From Roseinatronobacter thiooxidans (GTDB taxonomy: Bacteria > Pseudomonadota > Alphaproteobacteria > Rhodobacterales > Rhodobacteraceae): a stretch of DNA of 64,000 bases. This document shows positions 1 through 7,605 of this stretch, piece after piece. The first letter of the stretch is position 1. The number at the start of each line of letters is the position of its first letter. The stretch lies in assembly GCF_001870675.1 (NCBI RefSeq), contig NZ_MEHT01000011.1, positions 21,668 through 85,667 on the forward strand. Direction: 5' to 3'. A program made the position numbers and the translations under genes. Under the pieces are notes generated by a model. It was given only the letters and a program-made list of their open reading frames with translations, had not been told where the DNA came from and did no database searches.

Positions 1-2084
1 TCGGGGTCAGGCGGGATATCCCCGCTGGGCGGCGGGGTGTTCAACTGCGCTACCAGATCGGCGACAGGTGAGGTGTCGGAGAAATCCACCAACACGGTTT
101 CCAGATCATCCAAGCGGCTGCCCAAGCCCAGAATCGACGTTTTCTCGCCCGTGTCATGGGTGATGACAATATCGTCCCCGTCTGCCACCGCGCGGTCCAG
201 CACCTCTTCGGGGGTGGTATATGTATTGCGAAAACTTAGCCCGTCGCCGCGCGCGATGTCGAAATCTGCAATAGTGGCACTTCCGGCAGGGTCTATGACA
301 AAGTGGTTTGCACCACTTCCCCCTTCCATCAGGTCGGTGCCGTCACCTGAAACCAGCGTGTCATTCCCTTCGCCCCCCAGCAACGTATTGTCACCTGACC
401 CACCGATCAGCAGGTCGTCGCCCCGCCCGCCGTCAAGCAGATCATTGCCAGCGCCGCCGATAAGCGTGTCATTGCCATCGAAGCCAAATAACTGGTCAGA
501 CCCCGCATTGCCGACCAGCAGATCATCAAATGCGCTGCCCATGATGATGTCGTCATAATCTGCCGCAGGGTCTACCACCTGGTCATGCCCTGAAATCCTG
601 ACCCCGACATCGCCGGTGGTGAACTCGAATTTCACAATTTCATATGGCGCCAGAGAGACTGACAATCCCCCGGCCCCTGCCATGTCGCTTTCATTGAGGA
701 TCTGGATATAGGGGCGCGCATCGCGCGATTCAGGGTCGCCCTCATCGCGGTCGGGGGTTGCGGGGTTGTCCAGAACGCCGAGCTGTTCCGCCCAGACATG
801 GTGGTAGTCGGGGATCAGCCCCGATGGGTCCAGCGTGAAGTCTATATCAATGTCACTGCGCGATGATACAAAGATCACGGCTTTATCGCGGCCCTTATAG
901 GCATGCATGACCAGTTGTTCGGCATCTTCGGGCGCGCGCTCGGCCGGGTCTGTGCCGACCGCGTTGCGCAGTGCTTCATCCGTGTCCAGATCCAGCAGGC
1001 GCAAGCCGCGAATGCTGTGTGACATCATGCGATACGTCTCGCCGGCGGGGGTCAGCCAGTATTCATAGCCGCCGGGTTCGTCGTCCCGGATGCGCAACGC
1101 CGCAAGCCGTGTTCCAAGGCTGAGATACTGTGTGCCCCAGACTGCCGCGTTATCGACGCCGCGCTCTATCATGACGCGCATCGCTTCCAGCATGCCGGAC
1201 GCCTGCACAAGCCCCACATCGCCGCCGCTGTTCTGAATATTCCATTCAGAAATAAAATAGGTCAGATCGTCGGATACCCCCTCAAAGCTTTTCCAGTCAT
1301 CCAGCCGGTCAAAAGTGCCCTCTCGCTGGGTCGCCAAGGCATAGGTCGGGGGGTAGTAATGCGTCGAGACAGAGTCGATAGAGTGCCGCGCGGCAAATGA
1401 CATCTGCTCGGCGATGCGTTCATTCCCGTCTGGAATGCGTCTTGTTGTGGCCTGCATATTGATCAGGGGGCGTGTCCATGCCTCTGGCCCGCCTTGCTCG
1501 GCTTCAAAAATGTCGAACAGGGTATTCATGCCTGTCGCCAGTTCGTTGACCAGCGCGCCATATTCCTCGGGTGACATGCGGTCCCGATACCAGAATTCAT
1601 TGCCAATCTGGAACAGTGCGATATCCACATCGCCATAGGCCCCGCGAATGATGTTATCGACGCGGTCCAGCAGGGCATACAGGCCAAAGGGGCTTGGGTC
1701 GCGCATTTCGTCCGCGCCCAGATTGTCGGACAAGTAGTTTTCGGTCGGGATTGTGAATTTTACCGATATATCATTTTCGCGCGCATATTGGAACATTGCG
1801 GGAACCGTCAGCAGCCTGTCGGCACCGCTATCCGACACACCGCTTGGGCGTGTCACGTCGAAAAACCTGTCCACAATTTCAGAGCCGGGGGCGAATGTCT
1901 CTTCTGTGACGGTGCCGCCCGGAAAGCGAAGACCGCTCCAGCCGACATCTTGCAACATGCGGTCAAACGGGCTTCCGGGGTCAAGATAGTTGAAAGTAAA
2001 CAGGGCATTGGCTTCAAACATGCCATCGCCGACAACATTGCCGACATAGGGTGAATCCGTTAAAAAAATTACTTGTCCGGACAT
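1..2084 (-). CDS. RTX-type secreted glycoside-hydrolase-like protein (3' end outside window)
   Basis: The frame is open from an ATG at 2084, preceded by an AAGGGGG ribosome site, to the window edge, so the C-terminus is missing (at least 694 codons). The N-terminal part looks like a clan GH-A TIM barrel. It has an LRFPGGTVTE segment as in GH51/GH79-type enzymes, an acid/base candidate E163 in IGNEF, and a nucleophile candidate E280 in FISEWN. Residues roughly 515-580 are glycine- and aspartate-rich nonapeptides (GNDTLIGGAG, GDDLLIGGSG), the calcium-binding RTX repeats of type I secreted proteins. No Sec signal is present, which fits type I export. The substrate cannot be told from sequence; an acidic polysaccharide is possible. 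No export ABC transporter is seen nearby. Confidence 0.8.
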   Translation of the reverse strand, partial: MSGQVIFLTDSPYVGNVVGDGMFEANALFTFNYLDPGSPFDRMLQDVGWSGLRFPGGTVTEETFAPGSEIVDRFFDVTRPSGVSDSGADRLLTVPAMFQYARENDISVKFTIPTENYLSDNLGADEMRDPSPFGLYALLDRVDNIIRGAYGDVDIALFQIGNEFWYRDRMSPEEYGALVNELATGMNTLFDIFEAEQGGPEAWTRPLINMQATTRRIPDGNERIAEQMSFAARHSIDSVSTHYYPPTYALATQREGTFDRLDDWKSFEGVSDDLTYFISEWNIQNSGGDVGLVQASGMLEAMRVMIERGVDNAAVWGTQYLSLGTRLAALRIRDDEPGGYEYWLTPAGETYRMMSHSIRGLRLLDLDTDEALRNAVGTDPAERAPEDAEQLVMHAYKGRDKAVIFVSSRSDIDIDFTLDPSGLIPDYHHVWAEQLGVLDNPATPDRDEGDPESRDARPYIQILNESDMAGAGGLSVSLAPYEIVKFEFTTGDVGVRISGHDQVVDPAADYDDIIMGSAFDDLLVGNAGSDQLFGFDGNDTLIGGAGNDLLDGGRGDDLLIGGSGDNTLLGGEGNDTLVSGDGTDLMEGGSGANHFVIDPAGSATIADFDIARGDGLSFRNTYTTPEEVLDRAVADGDDIVITHDTGEKTSILGLGSRLDDLETVLVDFSDTSPVADLVAQLNTPPPSGDIPPDP

Positions 2085-2440
2085 CGCAGCCCCCTTTGCA
2101 AACCCGATCGGCCAAGGCCCGCTGGACGATGCGTGAACACCCGAAGCATGTTGCAGACTGTGATGTTTAAGACCGGCAAATCATGGTCTTGCCTGCGAAA
2201 GAAAATCGCTGCCTGCAAAGGAAATTAAATTGCTCCGATATGGATTTTATCACACGAAAGAGAAAATTTCAACGCGCAGGCAAAGCGTGGGGGGCTGGGT
2301 GCAGGCAGGCGCGATGGTCACGCCGCAGCGACCTGATACTTTGGCGCAAACAATTGCTGCCCTGCGGGGCTAACCCGCGTCAAAAAAGATTGCATACGGA
2401 TGTATATTTTCTTAACTTCAAGTATCAATTCGAGATTACC
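2085..2440. other. Divergent intergenic region
   Basis: This 356-base region separates the RTX gene (leftward) from the Fnr-type regulator (rightward). It gets AT-richer towards the regulator. An in-frame extension of the regulator upstream to 2183 exists, but it has a basic, atypical composition and no ribosome site, so I treat it as non-coding. I saw no perfect TTGAT-N4-ATCAA Fnr box in it. Confidence 0.5.
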
Positions 2441-3184
2441 ATGCGCGACACAATCCAAACCCTGCTTGCCGGAGATTTGCCCCGCTGTGCCCTGTGCCAG
2501 ATCAAATCTATCGGCATATGCGCCAATTCCGGCGAAGAAGAGCTTTCATGGCTGGAAGATGCCAAGCTGTATCGGCGCTATTGTGCGGGCAGCATGATCA
2601 CATTCGCCGGTGACCGGCTGGATTATGTCGGCTCGATCATGACAGGCATCGCCTCGATCGGGGGCACGCGCGAAGATGGTCGCCGCCAGACCTATGGCGT
2701 GCTGATGCCGGGCGACTTTCTGGGCAGGCCCGGCCGCGCAATTTCCTCGTTCGATATTGAAGCGATCACAGATATCGAATTATGCGGCTTTAAACCGGCT
2801 GTTTTCGACAATCTGCTAGACAAAGCGCCGCAACTGCATGCGCGCATGCTGGAAATGACACTGGATGAACTGGATGCCGCGCGCGCATGGATGCTGATGC
2901 TGGGGCGCAAAACCGCAAGAGAGAAGCTGTGCAGCCTGCTTGTCTATCTGCTTGACCGCCAGATGCGGCTGGATGAGACGCAAACCACCCCGCTGTTGCG
3001 GCTGCCGCTGACACGCGAACGCATTGGCGATTTTCTGGCGCTGACACTCGAGACAGTCTCGCGTCAGTTTTCGGCGCTCAAACGTGATGGCATTATTCAG
3101 GATCTGGAACGCCATGCCGTATCGATTCCAGACCCAGCACGTTTGCGGCAAGAAGCGGGAACGGACCCCTTCCATGCGCGTTAA
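2441..3184 (+). CDS. Crp/Fnr family oxygen-responsive regulator (FnrL-like)
   Basis: A 247-residue transcription factor with a cyclic-nucleotide-like sensor domain and a C-terminal winged helix. Cysteines C16, C19 and C27 form a C-x2-C-x7-C cluster. C115, in DIELCGFKP, aligns with the fourth cluster ligand of E. coli FNR (C122). A [4Fe-4S] oxygen sensor is therefore expected. The recognition helix carries E204, S207 and R208 (ETVSR), the signature that reads TTGAT-N4-ATCAA boxes. I chose the start at 2441 because the cysteine motif then sits at the usual distance from the N-terminus; the upstream in-frame extension lacks any family feature. Members activate microaerobic respiration and, in phototrophs, pigment genes. 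It is monocistronic, with a small ORF following after about 130 bases. Confidence 0.88.
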   Translation: MRDTIQTLLAGDLPRCALCQIKSIGICANSGEEELSWLEDAKLYRRYCAGSMITFAGDRLDYVGSIMTGIASIGGTREDGRRQTYGVLMPGDFLGRPGRAISSFDIEAITDIELCGFKPAVFDNLLDKAPQLHARMLEMTLDELDAARAWMLMLGRKTAREKLCSLLVYLLDRQMRLDETQTTPLLRLPLTRERIGDFLALTLETVSRQFSALKRDGIIQDLERHAVSIPDPARLRQEAGTDPFHAR

Positions 3185-3318
3185 TCAACTCAGCCGTCTG
3201 GAAACAGCCCTGACATGAGAAGCTTTGGGCGGTAAATGACCTGATATGTTGATCCTATACGTATGACTGACCGTATGTTCATCAAAAGACTTGGGAACAA
3301 CCCACAATGAGGGTGTCT

Positions 3319-3513
3319 ATGGCGCATGCCAACTTCGCTGAAATCTTGCTGGAACGTCAGTTGGAAGCGACGGAATGGATCGAGCGGTCGCCGCCGCCTG
3401 ATTGCGATTTGACCGAGTTGCAAGATTACCGCAGCCAGTTGAAAGCGATCCAAAAGAGCAAAGTGTGGGATGATGTGTTGCGCTTGAAAACGCCGCGTTT
3501 TGCCCGCCGCTGA
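3319..3513 (+). CDS. Small hypothetical protein, 64 aa
   Basis: I do not recognise this protein. It is predicted to be mostly helical and charged (MAHANFAEILLERQ at the N-terminus), with a basic tail ending KTPRFARR. The start at 3319 is favoured over an in-frame ATG at 3307 because GAGGG lies 5-6 bases upstream of 3319. It sits between the Fnr-type regulator and the degraded region downstream of the FIST gene, on the opposite strand to the latter. Codon use looks like that of its neighbours. It may be a real small gene but could be a chance ORF. Confidence 0.4.
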   Translation: MAHANFAEILLERQLEATEWIERSPPPDCDLTELQDYRSQLKAIQKSKVWDDVLRLKTPRFARR

Positions 3514-3517
3514 TAAG

Positions 3518-3870
3518 CTACTGCAAGAGTGCCCCCTGATGTGGCGCGGGTGCGCGGGGTGTATTGTTTCCCAGTCCATGCCCACCAATTGGCAGATGGT
3601 GCGCTTTTGTTTCCCGGCTTGCGCGTAGGTAACAGCTTTCATGGGTCTGCTGTGCGGGCCATTTCAGCTGTCCGGGCGCAATCGAGGGCCGCAGGCCCGT
3701 CGCGCTGCGCAGGATATCAAGCACCTGCGCGATGCCTTGTTCGGGCACGTCGCTGGAATGAAGCACATCCATCGCATTCAGAAATGTGCGCGCATGGCCT
3801 GCGGAAATGCCTTCTTGGCGCAGCAGATTTCCTCGGAGGCGCTCACAGGGGCAATCCGGTCTGCGGCGCG
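3518..3870 (-). pseudogene. Possible N-terminal remnant of a FIST-associated sensor kinase
   Basis: Directly downstream of, and overlapping the end of, the FIST gene is an open frame with protein-like helical sequence (NLLRQEGISAGHARTFLNAM, then VLDILRSATG). It loses plausible coding character after about position 3690 and stops at 3518. FIST proteins are commonly followed by a (hybrid) histidine kinase gene of well over 1 kb, and the partner response regulator is present upstream here. I infer that this is what is left of that kinase after a deletion. No ATG lies near the FIST stop in this frame (only a GTG at 3892), so a frameshift or lost start is also likely. The assignment to a kinase is context-based, not motif-based. 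Confidence 0.3.
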
Positions 3871-5129
3871 GGCGTATATGCGTTTTCGGCACCGAAGGTG
3901 ATGCAGGAAATCATCAGATTGCCATGCTCGGAATCGCCACACAGGGTTTCGCCCTGCTCGCCAAAGCTGAATACCCCCAGAAACGGGGCGCCCGCCAGCG
4001 CCTGTGCGACATTTCCTGCCACCTCATCCATGCGATCTGTCACCGACAGCATGCATCCGCCGCAATATATCATCAATGCGCCGGAAATAGCGCCCTGCAC
4101 TTGGTCACGGCTGCTTGCCGCGATCCTGCCTGCGCGCTCAACTAGGCTGTCTTCGGACCCCGCCATCAGCCAGACAGTTTGCCCCTCTGTCAGATCGGCG
4201 AAGAAATCCAGCCTGCCATCAGCATGGGCAACAGCAGGATGTGCCAGCATGTGAAATGTCACTTCGTTAATTTCGGTCAACCGACGGCCCAAGGGGAACA
4301 TGGTTGCCTGCGCCAGAACAGAAGCGCTGCCTGTATCGGGCACTGAAACATTGCCTTGCGTCCAGTCTGCATAAAGCTGAGCGGCAGGGCGTGTGTCGAT
4401 ACTGTGCACTGTCCGCCCAGAGGCTTGTGTAATCACGCCGCGCTTTGCGGTCGGTGCATAGCCGCTTTCAAAGGAACAGCCTATCTGCACCGATGGAAAC
4501 AGCACAGATACTACGACAGAGTTTGTATGCGCACCCTGGACTGTGATCTGTGACCAGCCGCCACTGACATCGTTATCCGCCGAACTGCCCCCCACGATCA
4601 GGGCAGGGGAGCCAATCACGTCCTTGATCCCGAGGAGCACTTGTTCTTCATGTCCGGGCGCGGCAGTCAGCCAGACAAGATCGGGCGCTTCGCCCATGCG
4701 CCCCGCATCCTGCAACGCGGCCCGCGTTGCCTGTGCGGCTGCGGCGCGCGGGTCTTCGCCAAGGGGGCATGTGCCGGTGCCATAAGCGCCCTGCGCATCC
4801 CATATGGCAAAAGCACCGATCGCGTCGCCTTGCGCAATCGCGGCACCTTGTTCGGTCATCACTCCCAGACAGGATGACCCGCCATGCAGCGCGGCTGCGC
4901 TGAAAGCTTCGGCAGCCTGCGTGCAAACCTCTCGCGCGGGCCGCCCGCCGCCGTAATGCAGGGTCACAAAATCCGGCGGGCCTGCCCCCTCAAGCCCGAG
5001 TTGCGTCACCAGGTCTTGCAGCGCGGCAGATGTGTCTGGCAGCACGCTGTGCGCGGTGGCGGCACGAAATATGGGGGCGCGGGGCCGCAGGGCGGTGTTA
5101 CATATTTCCCCGTCAGCCGTTTTGTACAT
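3843..5129 (-). CDS. FIST-domain sensory protein
   Basis: A 428-residue protein matching the FIST_N plus FIST_C architecture of putative small-ligand (amino acid) sensors of signal transduction. The FIST_N core contains TLHYGGGRP and LHGGSSCLGVMT, with LIVGGSSADND in mid-protein. The FIST_C part has GALMIYCGGCM and PFLGVFSFGEQGE, both typical for the family. There is no signal peptide or membrane segment, so it is probably cytoplasmic. It lies 64 bases downstream of a NarL/LuxR-type response regulator on the same strand and probably shares its mRNA. The histidine kinase that usually completes this module is absent or degraded. The ligand is unknown. Confidence 0.88.
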   Translation of the reverse strand: MYKTADGEICNTALRPRAPIFRAATAHSVLPDTSAALQDLVTQLGLEGAGPPDFVTLHYGGGRPAREVCTQAAEAFSAAALHGGSSCLGVMTEQGAAIAQGDAIGAFAIWDAQGAYGTGTCPLGEDPRAAAAQATRAALQDAGRMGEAPDLVWLTAAPGHEEQVLLGIKDVIGSPALIVGGSSADNDVSGGWSQITVQGAHTNSVVVSVLFPSVQIGCSFESGYAPTAKRGVITQASGRTVHSIDTRPAAQLYADWTQGNVSVPDTGSASVLAQATMFPLGRRLTEINEVTFHMLAHPAVAHADGRLDFFADLTEGQTVWLMAGSEDSLVERAGRIAASSRDQVQGAISGALMIYCGGCMLSVTDRMDEVAGNVAQALAGAPFLGVFSFGEQGETLCGDSEHGNLMISCITFGAENAYTPAPQTGLPL

Positions 5130-5193
5130 GACGTAGCCTTAAAAAATGCAGAAACCATGATCTGCGCAAGCCGGGCGGGCCGGCGGTCAGCCG

Positions 5194-5847
5194 TTAGAAC
5201 AGACCACGTTTCATAGCTTCAATAACGACTTGAGTGCGGTTGCGCGCACCCATCTTGCGGCAGATCGATTTTACATCCATCTTGACAATCGTTTCCTCGA
5301 TACCGATTTCGCGGCCAATTTCCTTATTCTGCATGCCTTCGCACAACAGGCCCAGAACCCGCAATTCGCGCGGCTTCAGGCCAAGGTCGCTGCCTTCATC
5401 ATCTGATGCGCGGCGCAGAAATTCGCCGGGAAGATATAATTCGCCCTCTGCGATCAGGCGCACGGCGTGTTTCAGCGTTCTGAAAGGCAGGGTCTTGGGA
5501 ATGAAGCCGCCGGCACCCGCATCAATGGCACGCTCGACAACTGTTCTGCTGGCGACGCCGGAAAACAGGGCCACGGCCCCTTGGTTCACTTCGACCAAGC
5601 GGCGCAGCCCGTTCAGGCCATCCATGCCGGGCACTTCATAATCCAGCAGCACCACGTCAAAGCGCCCAGTCTCTGCAATTCGGGACAGCGCATCATCAAT
5701 ACAATTGACGGACTGCGCTTCCAAATCATCTTGTGCTTCCAGCGCCGCCGAGAGGGTCTCACACACAAGTGAATGATCATCGACAACCAGAATTTGCAAA
5801 GAACTGACAGGCTCTATGGCCGAAGTTGTATGAAGTGTCATCTGCAC
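5194..5847 (-). CDS. NarL/LuxR-family two-component response regulator
   Basis: A 217-residue protein. An N-terminal receiver domain contains the acidic pocket (LVVDDHS), the phospho-acceptor aspartate in VVLLDYEVPG, the switch serine (LFSGVAS) and the conserved lysine (FIPKTLP). A C-terminal LuxR-type helix-turn-helix follows (LKPRELRVLGLLCEG, then the recognition-helix stretch ETIVKMDVKSICRKMG). An in-frame alternative ATG lies two codons downstream at 5841. It is the first gene of a likely response regulator-FIST operon. The cognate kinase is not intact locally, so it may be an orphan or be phosphorylated by a kinase elsewhere. Targets are unknown. Confidence 0.88.
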   Translation of the reverse strand: MQMTLHTTSAIEPVSSLQILVVDDHSLVCETLSAALEAQDDLEAQSVNCIDDALSRIAETGRFDVVLLDYEVPGMDGLNGLRRLVEVNQGAVALFSGVASRTVVERAIDAGAGGFIPKTLPFRTLKHAVRLIAEGELYLPGEFLRRASDDEGSDLGLKPRELRVLGLLCEGMQNKEIGREIGIEETIVKMDVKSICRKMGARNRTQVVIEAMKRGLF

Positions 5848-5933
5848 TCACCGTTTTCGATTTAGACTCCACAATAAGACTATTCAGCGCCAAGTTAACA
5901 GCATTTATCGGCTTTCATGCGAAGTATCACAAT

Positions 5934-5951
5934 TTATCTCTTAAGAGATAA
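5934..5951. promoter_or_regulatory. 18-bp perfect palindrome, candidate operator
   Basis: TTATCTCTTAAGAGATAA is a perfect palindrome between the divergent response regulator and gdhA genes, about 85 bases from the former and 140 from the latter. Its size and symmetry fit a homodimeric transcription factor site. The bound protein is unknown. Confidence 0.4.
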
Positions 5952-6092
5952 GAGGGTGAATTTGCCGCCGCGACCGCCCTGCAGCGGTTTCATCCTGCGC
6001 ATGCCGCGCGTCACCTCTCTCGCCAGCGCCAAGGTTTGCTTTGTCTTTGGGGGCGCTACTGTCTTTTGAAACCACAGTTTGAAAGGATTGTC

Positions 6093-7445
6093 ATGAAAGA
6101 TCGTACCGCGACACTTCTGGGAAATTTCATGGACCAGATCACCCCGCGCCACACCGGCGAGGGCGAGTTTCTACAGGCAGTAGAAGAGGTTGCGCGCGAT
6201 GTGCTGCCTATCGAGAAGGCCAGCAGCGCATTCACCGATGCCCGTGCGCTGGAACGTTTGTGTGAAGCGGACCGCATCATCAGCTTCCGGATTACATGGC
6301 GCGATGACAGCGGAGCAGTACAGATAAATCGCGGCTGGAGGGTGCAGCATTCCAACCTGCTTGGCCCCTACAAGGGCGGGTTGCGTTGGGCACCCGGTGT
6401 CACCCGCTCGGTGCTGAAATTTCTGGCATTCGAGCAGGCGTTCAAAAATGCGCTGACGGGCCTGCCGCTTGGGGCTGCCAAGGGCGGTGCAGATTTCGAC
6501 CCCCATGGCCGCTCTGTCCCCGAGATCGAGCGGTTCGCGCAGGCGTTCATGGCCGAACTTGCCCCTCATATCGGGCCTGACCGTGACGTTCCCGCGGGCG
6601 ATATCGGGGTGGGCGCGCGCGAGGTCGGGCTACTTTCACGGGCATGGGTGCAGCATGCGCAGCGTTGGGGCGGTGCCTTGACCGGCAAGCCGCTGGCCCT
6701 GGGCGGCAGCGACATTCGCGCCGAGGCCACGGGCTATGGCGTGATTTTTTTCACGGCGGCCATGCTGGCAGAACAGGGGGCAGAGCTGCAAGACAAGCGC
6801 GTGGCTTTGTCGGGTAGGGGCAATGTCTCTGCGCATGCGGCGCGCAAAGCACGCGCGATGGGGGCGCGTGTGATCAGCCTGTCAGGGCGCGCAGGCACAT
6901 GGTATGCGCCCGATGGTTTCAGCGCTGAAGCGCTGGACTGGACCCTTGCCGCCAAAGGGGAGGCGGCGATGGCACCCCCCAAAGACCTTGGCGTGGAATT
7001 CAGGGAAGGGGCAAAACCGTGGGGCCTGTCGCCCGATATTGCCCTGCCTTGTGCCACACAGAACGAGCTGGACCTGGAGGATGCCAAAGCGCTGGCCGAT
7101 AGCGGCTGCCGCGTCTTGTCCGAAGGGGCGAATATGCCGCTGACGTCAGACGCCGAAGCGCATCTGACCCGCGCAGGCGTCATTCAGGCACCGGGTAAGG
7201 CGGCAAATGCGGGCGGGGTCGCCGTGTCGGGGCTGGAGATGCAGCAAAACGCCAGTTTTGCCCGCTGGACGCCTGCGCGTGTCGAAACCCAGCTGCGCGA
7301 GATCATGTGTGCCATTCACGCCCGCCTGAAAGCCGAGCGCGCCAGTTGCTGCACCGCAGGCGGCGGCATTGACTACCGGCGCGCGGCCAATGTTGCGGGG
7401 TATCGAAAACTGGCGCGCGCCGTTGTCGATGGCGGCGTGATGTAA
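6093..7445 (+). CDS. gdhA: NADP-specific glutamate dehydrogenase
   Basis: A 450-residue enzyme of the hexameric small-subunit class, catalysing reductive amination of 2-oxoglutarate with ammonium (EC 1.4.1.4) in the cytoplasm. The glutamate-binding and catalytic region is intact: YKGGLRWAPGVT, LPLGAAKGGADFDP (catalytic Lys) and PAGDIGVGAREVG. A Rossmann segment follows (VALSGRGNVSAHAARKA), and near the C-terminus is the family's KAANAGGVAVSGLEM motif. The start at 6093 is supported by GAAAGGA 6-7 bases upstream; a longer in-frame ORF from 6036 has no such site. It is apparently monocistronic. The palindrome at 5934-5951 may be involved in its control. Confidence 0.95.
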   Translation: MKDRTATLLGNFMDQITPRHTGEGEFLQAVEEVARDVLPIEKASSAFTDARALERLCEADRIISFRITWRDDSGAVQINRGWRVQHSNLLGPYKGGLRWAPGVTRSVLKFLAFEQAFKNALTGLPLGAAKGGADFDPHGRSVPEIERFAQAFMAELAPHIGPDRDVPAGDIGVGAREVGLLSRAWVQHAQRWGGALTGKPLALGGSDIRAEATGYGVIFFTAAMLAEQGAELQDKRVALSGRGNVSAHAARKARAMGARVISLSGRAGTWYAPDGFSAEALDWTLAAKGEAAMAPPKDLGVEFREGAKPWGLSPDIALPCATQNELDLEDAKALADSGCRVLSEGANMPLTSDAEAHLTRAGVIQAPGKAANAGGVAVSGLEMQQNASFARWTPARVETQLREIMCAIHARLKAERASCCTAGGGIDYRRAANVAGYRKLARAVVDGGVM

Positions 7446-7605
7446 CGGGCAGGGGCAGCATTTGTCCTGTGCTGCGTGTCATCTGCAGCAACTTTGCTTG
7501 TGCGGGTTTATTTGCCGCACGGAACTAATACGCCCGCTCATACGTTATCTGAGCAAGCACGGCGGCTTATCCCTATCCCCGCGCGCCAAATAACAGGAGA
7601 TCAAA

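Noticed and set aside
2400..2440. Possible Fnr box before the Fnr-type regulator
   Set aside because: The only half-site is ATCAA; the partner half does not match TTGAT, so the symmetry needed is absent.
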